A stretch of 64,000 nucleotides of DNA, taken from the NCBI GenBank assembly GCA_947172415.1, contig OX359192.1, positions 2,606,501-2,670,500 of the forward strand, given 5' to 3'. The notes beneath the pieces are model-generated. The model saw only the letters and a program-made list of their open reading frames with translations. It did no database searches and was not told the DNA's origin. The first letter of the stretch is position 1. Each line of letters starts with the position of its first letter. Shown in pieces: positions 57,413 to 64,000 of the stretch. Origin of the DNA: Chondrosia reniformis (taxonomy: Eukaryota > Porifera > Demospongiae > Chondrillida > Chondrillidae). The position numbers and the translations under genes are program-made.

Positions 57413-57598
57413 TGATAGCCTTGAAGCTATCGTAGAAGCTTCATAATCATTAAACTTACATACAATCGTATCGAATATTTTATGATACGTACGTAAAACT
57501 GTTTACAGCCTTGAAGCTATCGTAGAAGCTTCATAATCATTAAACTAACATACAATCGTATCGAATATTTTATGCTACGTACGTAAAACTGTTTACTA
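57413..57598 (+). repeat. 91-bp tandem duplication
   Basis: AGCCTTGAAGCTATCGTAG to CGTACGTAAAACTGTTTAC occurs twice in a row with two substitutions seen (CTTACATAC/CTAACATAC, GATACG/GCTACG). Each unit contains the palindrome AAGCTATCGTAGAAGCTT-like stretch. Confidence 0.85.
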
Positions 57599-58845
57599 GT
57601 GAAAGGTACGTACGTACGTATTACAGTGTATGATGGCTACAGGGTTAACATATTGAAACTAACCGTGTTACAAGTGTTCTGCATACGCATATTGCATCAG
57701 TTCGGCGACATTCGGCAATTCTACGAAGTCTTAGTAAGCCAAGGTTAACACAATCGTACTCGGAGAAGAGACCGCCTAGTCCCACCAAAATCTCGTGAAG
57801 GCGTGGTCAATTCTATGAATGCAATTATAGCGTATACTTTTTGGAGGGAACTCTTTGGAGGGAAATCGCTAACGTCGAAAGGAAACGGTTCTTTGGACTA
57901 TTACGTATACGTAAGTCTGCAAAATTCTTATACCTTGTAGAAGTAAGTAACCAATTGTCTTTGTTTTATTAGGCACCATAGGCTGTTAAAGTTGGCGCAA
58001 CGCTTCCTTTCAGCAGCTTTAGTGAAGGGTATAGTGCCAGTAAGGAGACTTATATATAATGATATTTTCATTTTATTTACAGCAACTGATTCTATTATAT
58101 AGTGTAAATTGAATGTGGAATGTCTTACTATAGGAAGACATTTAAATGCTGTAAGCAATCAAAGTAAGATAATTTCAATGCTTTTGATACTGAGTTTGGG
58201 CTTGGGATGAAAAACCTTATTTCTATTTAGGCAGCATTTAACAGAAGATCCTGGGTGTCTAGTGGCAATAGACACATTATCATCATCGATCAGTAAGTAT
58301 TTAGGTAAGAAGATTTATATATTTGTATAATTCCCACTTTTCTTCTCTTGTTTAGATTCAAGCAGGTTGTAAACAGTTGAAAACCTTAGACAACGGGTAA
58401 GTTTTCTATCAATACTAAATCGTAAACTTGGGGTTTACAAAGGTTGTGAACTCATTGTTTATGAAGGTTTACAACCTAGTTTACAGATTGTAAACTACCC
58501 TATTTTTTTGCTGTGTTACAACTTGAAATTTGTAAATTGGTCTTAGCAGGTCCTTTCAATAATGTATAAAAACCTTTGCAAATGGTGGTACATGGTTAAG
58601 AAGCTATCAGTTCTAAAGCTTTAATTCATTAAAAGGAACTTGCCCCATGCATTCTAAATCAATTTTAAAATCCTCCTATACAACTTAAAATACTATTACA
58701 GTCTTCTTAAAATGTCCTTGTTGAGGTCTTTATTACGGATATTAATGAGCAATCTATACAAAACAATTAAATGTCCAGCTAGCTGCATGTCCTTGCATAT
58801 ATATGTTCAGTTACTGCTATATGATTCTGTAAACTATGCCTACAG
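57599..58845. other. Interior of the CACTA-type element
   Basis: Mostly non-coding. Possible small exons upstream of the gene at 58846 lie at 58232-58292 (after TTATTTCTATTTAG) and 58359-58399 (before GTAAGT), but their frames could not be joined with confidence. Confidence 0.35.
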
Positions 58846-59395
58846 AAATATGACAGGAGAGCATCAGTAATTTATGATAGAGAAAGGCACCTTTTCAAAG
58901 ATATCACGATAGACTGCATGAATGAAGAATCTGACCTAGAAGACAATGATTCTGATGCTCAGGTCCTCTGCTTACATAAACTGCCTTGGCGTTCTGCAGG
59001 TATAATGCACAATTGCAGGGAGTATAATGCAAGCATTAATATCACTTATAATCATTGTTCTTTATTCTATATAGCTGCTGATGCTTTTATGAAAGTTTTG
59101 GATGAGAGGTGGAGCAAGAGGACAGGGAGTAGAAGTTTTATTGTCCCTCGAATGAAAAGGGTTGAGGGTACCCTATCCACTTCTTCTCCTGTAGCCATTG
59201 CAGCATGGACTGTGTCCAGTGAATGGCTACAGAATCGTAAGATTGACATTAACCCATGCCATGCTTGCCTCTAAGTCTATTTATGTATTTGCAGATCCTG
59301 AATTCCCTAAAGAATGCCTTCTCTCATCCTCAGCAGAAACCGGAAATCAAGATGACTGCTTCAGCCAAAGTATAGTTTTCAAAATTAAAGGATGA
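58846..59395 (+). CDS. 3' exons of an unknown element-borne gene (LPWRS motif)
   Basis: Three exons with consistent phases: 58846-58999 (KYDRRASVIYDRERHLF, an acidic run NEESDLEDNDSDAQV, then LPWRSA), 59075-59236 (ADAFMKVLDERWSKRTGSRS, PRMKRVEGTLSTSSPVA, EWLQN) and 59295-59395 ending in TGA. The layout (acidic tract, xPWRS, a basic stretch, then a proline/serine-rich end) resembles the C-terminus of an unnamed transposon-borne protein family in invertebrates and fish; that is recollection, not a search. Upstream exons are uncertain. No frameshift is visible, unlike most genes in this window. Confidence 0.5.
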
Positions 59396-60170
59396 ACAGT
59401 GAGTGTTGATGATTATTTATCCTAAATAGTGATAATATATATGCATATCTTTTCCTTTCAGATGTTGGTCAGGGTCTTAGAAGCTACATAATCAAGTGGC
59501 ATGCTACTTTTTATATGAACTCTTTAACATTTACAATTTATATTGTATTTCTTAATATTATTCATTGATTTTGCTGCAATATGAATAATTAAATATTCAG
59601 TATATATATTCATAGAGGTCAAAGGGAGAACTAGCTCACCTTTTTAATAATATTTATAGTTTACTTATTATGTAAGATTTTTATTCATTGACAAGGCTGA
59701 CCACAAACCAAACAAAACCTGAAAGTTGCAAATTTTTGTACATGTCTGTAAAGTGTCCATTTACAACATGTTACAAATTTGTCCATAACCCATTTACAAA
59801 CTCTGTACACTATTTGTCCACCTGCATGTACAAACAGTTTAAATCTCTGTAAATTGCCTTATTTTTTGCAGTGTGGGTAGGTACATGCGTAGGTCATAAT
59901 ATTTGAGGTATAAAGTCTAAGAGTAAGTTATTACCTTACACACCTAACTACGTACAGGTGTAAAATTTAAGCACATACTTGTACTGTATGCACAGTCTAA
60001 GACTCTTACTACAACAAGATAAATTCAATATGGTGACTGGACTAAGTTATTTATGTATGAACATACAAGTACGCAATAGAATGACATTAGATTTTACTTT
60101 CATATACACATATATAATTATAGATATTCACTATTTCAGTTTATGTATAAGTATGTAAGCTGACCCAACC

Positions 60171-60307
60171 TGTGTGGCTGGCTACTACTTGATCTCTCAA
60201 AATGGTAGGGACCCCGTTCTGACGTACTGTAAGAACCACCTCTGTGAGTTGACTGGTCCATGGAAGAGAGTGGCTCATGCACTTCGACAGACATGGATGG
60301 TTTCATA
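60171..60307 (+). pseudogene. Fibrinogen-C-like exon fragment
   Basis: CVAGYYLISQNGRDPVLTYC, KNHLCELTGPWKRVAHALRQ, then stop. The GYYxI...PVxTYC...GPWxRVA pattern is the start of a fibrinogen-related domain common in sponge surface proteins. A single fragment with no partners, inside the outer TIR element. Confidence 0.45.
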
Positions 60308-60689
60308 AGAATGTTTCAAGTACTTCTGATGATATAAAAGTCAGGTGGCATTGTAATCATCCTCGTAAAGCAGAAGATGTTCTGGCTGACCTAGTTTATA
60401 TTTGGGTGCTGTAGATATACATAACTAGAAGGTCACTATGACCTGATAACTGTTTATTTCTTATAATTTGATTACTTGTGTCATCACTTCCTTTCAATTG
60501 AAATATGCATATTCTAAGTATAGATGTATCTCATCATAGTTATTTAGTACTGAATCTGTGTTCATATATACACATTACATTTTATTTTCATTATTCATGA
60601 ACTATTATTTACACATTAATCAGAATTCCCAAACGGTATACCACTCAGATACCTTACATTCGAAGCAATTAGCGAGTATTTAGTACATT

Positions 60690-60885
60690 GTAGGACTCAC
60701 AAAGATCAAGAAGAAATGAATCAGATTCCCAATTGCAAGATAAAAAAGAAGACAAAGATTCCCAGGGTCACTGATGAAGGTTGGAATTACCAGAAACATC
60801 TGTCAAGCTAAGTAAAAAAGAAGAAAAATATAAGGAGAAACCTTTTCTATCCTCATCCAAAGTGCTCTCACTAGATTTATTTCTC
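60690..60885 (+). repeat. Hammerhead-bearing repeat, second good copy
   Basis: GGGTCA then CTGATGA at 60771-60777; helix II GGT with ACC; GAAAC at 60793; AC-ATCT-GT helix III; GTC. It is followed by the same tail as at 31500 (ATCCTCATCCAAAG.GCTCT). Compared with the 31423 copy, helix II differs on both strands so pairing is kept. The 3' helix I strand has changed (CAAGCT). Confidence 0.65.
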
Positions 60886-61170
60886 TATAGAGCAGTTTAG
60901 TAAGACACTAAATGACTGGCCTCTACTGGTGGTATAGTGTCTGATGGTCCTTCAGGACATCCTGCAAACGGATCCCGGCCATTTATTACGGCGATCTTCT
61001 CTCTGTACCTAATCTTAGCTTCAACACTAAGATTTTCGGCGTAGGACCACAAGCGCTGCATGGAAACGAAGATAACTGAGCTGTAGGTAGTCCGCGGCGC
61101 TGTCAGCTGTACTCCAACATGGCCGACAGGTCTATGCTTACGTCATTACGATCACGTGATGAAATAGCTC

Positions 61171-61315
61171 TATACCCTAATCTTTATGATATTATGCCCA
61201 TTCTGTTGCTAGGTCCTTTCCTGGAGCCATATGAATTATTAATATTATATTATTTATTTATTTATATTATATTATATTAGATTACCTTAGTATATTGTAA
61301 CTTGTACTGTATATA
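61171..61315 (+). repeat. Rep-C, copy 3, right part
   Basis: TATACCCTAATCTTTATGAT, TTTCCTGGAGCCATATGAAT and ATTACCTTAGTATATTGTAA continue the copy interrupted at 54742. Confidence 0.85.
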
Positions 61316-61329
61316 TATATATATCTATA

Positions 61330-61575
61330 TATATAATACGGGTTGATACGCGACTATTATAACACTTAATTTATACGGAGATGTATGTCTAATACGGGTT
61401 CAGACGCAACTATTGTAACGCTTAATTTATACGTCATTACATGCATCGTTTTTGCAAATGGCGGCGTTCAGGAAGCTTTAGTTAACGAAGCTTTTCCATC
61501 GTTATTTATAAAGTTCAGGACATTTAAGCGTCCTCAATCGTTAGTATTACGAATATATATATTAAATCCGAACGA
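61330..61575 (+). repeat. Rep-D repeat, uninterrupted copy
   Basis: Contains GGGTTGATACGCGACTAT, GCAAATGGCGGCGTTCAGG and TTTAAGCGTCCTCAATCGTT in one stretch; used here as the reference for the split copy at 22541-22717 plus 30312-30350. Confidence 0.8.
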
Positions 61576-61586
61576 TGCGGCCAAGT

Positions 61587-61640
61587 AGTTTGAGTTAATT
61601 CGGGGGGCGGCAGCCCCACGAGTTTTTAAACTCGAAATAC
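61587..61640 (+). repeat. Rep-E hairpin end
   Basis: AAGTAGTTTGAGTTAATTCG, CCCCACGAG, TTTTTAAACTCGAAATACTT: a short relative of 180-235. Confidence 0.6.
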
Positions 61641-61714
61641 TTGTTTATTTAGGTTTCCGTTTGTTAGAAAACGGAAGACAAAGTCTGCATATAAAAGGCC
61701 ATAGGACTATATAT
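61641..61714 (-). repeat. Rep-C fragment, inverted
   Basis: TTTAGGTTTCCGTTTGTTAG then AAAGTCTGCATATAAAAGGC is the reverse complement of the Rep-C interior near 53470-53530. Confidence 0.7.
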
Positions 61715-62000
61715 ATTTATATCTGTCACCAAAATGGCAGACGCTCGGCTGACTATAATTTTCTAGCTTAAAATTAGCTTTCTCTTCCTTTGCGTCGAAC
61801 GTTGAACGAACGAAAAGGATTTAGAAACCACCTATACTAATACTATGTAACGTAAAGCTTGCGCAAAAACTTGAAAAATTGACGGCCAACAAGAGTCGAC
61901 CGGAAATTGGTTAACCAGATATCTATGAGAACCAGTCAAGTAGTTCGAGTTTACTTAGGGGCGCCTGGCACCCCACGAGTTTTTTAAACTCAAAATACTT
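61715..62000 (+). repeat. Rep-E, longest copy
   Basis: Starts CTGTCACCAAAATGGCAGAC and ends in the palindromic GGGGCGCCTGGCACCCC and TTTAAACTC. The last 135 bases match 100-240. Confidence 0.75.
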
Positions 62001-62308
62001 GTTTCATTGTTATTGTATAAATTCATGCAATTAACACCTTTCCATAATTGGCAGTGATATAAGAGCCTAGACATCCTGTTGCAGTTATACCTCAGAATGG
62101 GCCTCTTATTGCAGTTATATCCTGGTTATGGAATTCAACACCTTAGCGTTGCCCTGGTAACGGCATATATACTTTGTTATAGCTTTACTAAAACAACTCG
62201 GATGCATAAAGACAACAGCAATTTTGTTATGCTGGTGGCCCTAGATTCTTTTGCATACATTGATGCATGTTTATTGTTGCCAGCAATAGCATGTTAGTGC
62301 TACAAATT

Positions 62309-62392
62309 AGCCATGGAAATATAGACACACAGCACATTGGTAGCCATGGTAACATAGACACACAGTACATTGGTAGCCATGGCAACAGACAA
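62309..62392 (+). repeat. 33-bp tandem repeat, 2.5 units
   Basis: AGCCATGGTAACATAGACAC followed by ACAGTACATTGGT, repeated at 62309, 62342 and 62375. It lies directly against the truncated RING exon of the VPS11 gene. Confidence 0.85.
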
Positions 62393-62394
62393 AC

Positions 62395-63352
62395 CTGTAG
62401 TGATAAGAGTGCTTGCAGAGGAAGTGAATGGCTGGCAGGTAGAGACCAGAGTTGCATGTAGAACACTTCGTGACCTGAAACACTCTGGCTTTAGTGCGCA
62501 GTTCTTCCAGTTGCTCCATAGTGCGAGCTGTGTCTTCCTGATACTTTTGTATGAGTGCTTCATCAGCAGCAATAGCCGAGTTCTCCTGGTGGAGCTTATC
62601 TGCAATGTATTCCTAATGGAAATATAGAATGGAGTATTTCTTTAGATGTAAAAGCAATTTTTAGAGAGGGACATTTTACAGCAACTTTAAAAACATCTAC
62701 TATAGTATAAAGTGTACGTATATCTGCTATTTTGATTATCCATTAATAAGGCTTCGCTCTAAATGTATATACGGTATTTGTCCAAATAGAAGCCCCGGCT
62801 TCTATTTTGTTCCAGGCATCTTTAACCCAGCTTCAATTCGAGCCTGGCTTCTATATAATATTTGTCTTCTTCACAGCGCACCCCACGGCCTTCAACTTGA
62901 AAAGAAACATCGTAGGACTTTCACTTTGACATCGCTACAGCAGTGAAAACTGGTCAGACATAGCAATTGGTTCACACCTCGACCAGAATGTCAATTGGAG
63001 AGATTTGACTGCTATTTGAAACCAGCTTCTATTTAAGAATAGCCCAGCTGACCCCTGGCCTCTAAACAAGACCTGGCCATTATTTGAGCCCAGCCTCTAT
63101 ACAGACAAATACGGTATACGTATGTACGTACATAAGAAGGTCTTAAGAACATTAAGTATTACGTCATACCTTTACATCTCCCAGTTGTGTAAGTTTTGAT
63201 TTAGCGAGTATCTCATCAATCATTAATGGAGGCAGCAGTTTGTACTGGTCAATGTGCTTCAGTGTCTGTTTGATGTAATCAGATCTCTTGTCTGTCTCAA
63301 TGTGAGCAAAATACTGTAGTGCTATAGCACCCACAAGTTCTTGTCTTGTTTT
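62395..63352 (-). CDS. VPS11: VPS11 C-terminal exons, partial gene
   Basis: Minus strand. Exon 63352-63170: KTRQELVGAIALQYFAHIE, YIKQTLKHIDQYKLLPPLMI, LAKSKLTQLGDVK. Exon 62612-62395: EYIADKLHQENSAIAADEAL, RTMEQLEELRTKARVFQVT, KCSTCNSGLYLPAIHFLCKH. This is the end of VPS11, the RING-finger core subunit shared by the HOPS and CORVET tethering complexes on endosomes and lysosomes; the helical region, the QEEL-type coil and the first half of the RING are all recognisable. The RING stops after CKHSYHYR at a GTTTGT donor. The second half (HxCF ... CPxC) was not found downstream; 33-bp repeats and other repeats follow. Earlier exons would lie beyond 64000. It is either a real gene with a distant last exon or a truncated copy. 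Confidence 0.8.
62769..63118. mobile_element. Inverted-repeat miniature element in VPS11 intron, 350 bp
   Basis: Ends ATACGGTATTTGTC and GACAAATACGGTAT are inverted apart from one base. Subterminal GGCTTCTAT and ATAGAGGC-like motifs repeat inside (AGCCTGGCTTCTAT). No coding capacity. Confidence 0.75.
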
Positions 63353-63446
63353 CTGAGTAGAGGAATAGGGGTCATGTGTCAATCACATGACAGTCATGTG
63401 ATAGCTCACCAATGATTCTCACAGGTATATATATATATATATATAC

Positions 63447-63830
63447 TACACAGTGCAAGTTACAAATTTATATACAGATGCAAATGACTCCCAAAATAAT
63501 CACAATCAGGTATAGAATTAAACGCTACAAGACTTTACCACACTGAAATTCTCAACTTCTGCATACAGAGTAGTAGTCTCTACAGATCATATAAGGTTAA
63601 ACACATGGCCTTCCAATTACCTTTTCACACCTTAGTATAGACTCAAGATGATGCATCTGCATGCCATTATCAGCAACAATTCCAGTCTCATGTAGGGGGT
63701 CTCAGCCAATAATCACCATGGATTTGATTTGCCTTCAGTGTGAGGTACGAGTACTGTTGATTGCTTGGATGCATTCACATAAACAACAGGGTTAGAGACA
63801 ATTTGGTAACTTGCACACAGGGACATAAAG
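63447..63830 (-). mobile_element. Rep-B miniature element, inverted
   Basis: Complete reverse copy: CACAGTGCAAGTTACAAAT at the left and GTAACTTGCACACAGGG at the right, closely similar to 51585-52010 in reverse. Confidence 0.85.
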
Positions 63831-63880
63831 GCTGGGGCCTTTAATATATTTCATAATGACCCTTGTGTGCAAGTTACCAA
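63805..63880. repeat. Head-to-head junction of two Rep-B copies
   Basis: GGTAACTTGCACACAGGGAC, spacer GGCTGGGGCCTTTAATATAT, then CCCTTGTGTGCAAGTTACC. It is the reverse complement of the junction at 51526-51607. Confidence 0.85.
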
Positions 63881-64000
63881 ATTGTCTCTAACCCTGTTGT
63901 TTATGTGAATGCATCCAAGCAATCAACAGTACTCGTACCTCACATTGAAGGCAAATCAAATCCATGGTGATTATTGGCTGAGACCCCCTGCATGAGACTG
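63862..64000 (+). mobile_element. Rep-B miniature element, runs off window
   Basis: Forward copy starting CCCTTGTGTGCAAGTTACC; same interior as 51585-51722 (TGAGACCCCCTGCATGAGAC at the window edge). Confidence 0.85.

Larger units (their letters stand above)
55170..59873. mobile_element. CACTA-type DNA transposon, 4.7 kb
   Basis: Begins CACTGCAAAAAATAA and ends TTATTTTTTGCAGTG, flanked by TGG on both sides (3-bp target duplication). Dense subterminal motifs TTTACA and TGTAAA lie at 55180-55330 and 59745-59860. An internal copy of the terminus occurs at 58480-58520. CACTG ends, 3-bp duplication and subterminal repeats fit the CACTA/EnSpm group. Inside are a minisatellite, a 91-bp tandem duplication and the 3' exons of a gene. 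No transposase core was recognised. Confidence 0.75.
54743..61174. mobile_element. TIR element with THAP exon, interrupting Rep-C
   Basis: Left end TATAGAGCAGTTTCATGTGA; the right end, read in reverse, is TATAGAGCTATTTCATCACG. Because the Rep-C sequence on both sides is known from other copies (GAGTT-TATACCC), insertion at TATA is well supported. It contains a THAP-type exon at its left, a nested CACTA element (55170-59873), and near the right a fibrinogen-like fragment and a hammerhead-bearing repeat. The superfamily is undetermined; THAP suggests P-like or Kolobok-like. Confidence 0.75.

Noticed and set aside
62267-62461. Small open frame with repeated SHGNIDTQ
   Set aside because: It arises from the 33-bp tandem repeat and runs antisense to the VPS11 RING exon.
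1-64000. tRNA or rRNA genes
   Set aside because: No A/B-box pair with a cloverleaf and no rRNA core sequence was noticed on either strand by eye; a covariance search was not possible.

Overview
The window looks like AT-rich DNA from an early-branching animal, most likely a demosponge. The evidence is compact split genes for immunoglobulin/fibronectin-III (Ig/FN3) surface receptors with very short introns, a partial VPS11 gene, and a dense mixture of animal DNA transposons (Kolobok, Tc1/mariner, ISL2EU, Merlin, CACTA, piggyBac-type) with Penelope-like retroelements. Species assignment is inference. No prokaryotic operon, rRNA, tRNA or CRISPR array was seen, and no LTR retroelement or viral fossil was recognised.

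Region 1 (1-19.8 kb) is a receptor gene cluster. A 34-bp satellite (601-1640) sits between two copies of the cluster's upstream sequence. Three plus-strand loci (1947-4037, 4696-7056, 8466-11679) and one minus-strand locus (12339-17567) share one exon plan: signal peptide, Ig1, Ig2, Ig3, FN3-1, a split FN3-2, a transmembrane segment and a cytoplasmic exon. Three of the four tails carry an NPxY motif. Each locus shows some decay (lost exons, frameshifts or phase conflicts). The minus locus holds a 1,723-bp tandem duplication whose two copies look identical. A further orphan Ig gene lies at 19207-19746.

Region 2 (19.8-31.6 kb) is repeats and nested elements. A 7-kb Kolobok transposon (22721-29687) carries a THAP transposase on the minus strand and, convergent to it, a P2X7-ballast-like gene. 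An intact-looking Penelope-like element (24549-27936; 825-aa RT/GIY-YIG protein, hammerhead-like terminal repeats, target-site duplication) is inserted in the transposase. A piggyBac-type miniature element occupies the TTAA at its right edge, and a LINE remnant and a second hammerhead-bearing repeat follow.

Region 3 (31.8-51.4 kb) is a row of DNA transposons: a Tc1-like element that also holds a BEN-domain-like gene, an ISL2EU element (THAP transposase plus YqaJ/SWIM protein), an unclassified 3.66-kb terminal-inverted-repeat (TIR) element with unknown exons, an intact three-exon Merlin transposase and a broken Tc1 transposase.

Region 4 (51.5-64 kb) is made of two interleaved repeat families (called Rep-B and Rep-C here). 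One Rep-C copy is split by a 6.4-kb TIR element, which is itself split by a 4.7-kb CACTA-type element containing a two-flavour minisatellite and a spliceable gene end. Two VPS11 exons (62395-63352, minus) are the only recognisable conserved housekeeping gene. Other dispersed repeats are called Rep-D and Rep-E. All calls were made by eye; exon ends rest on splice signals and comparison between paralogues.
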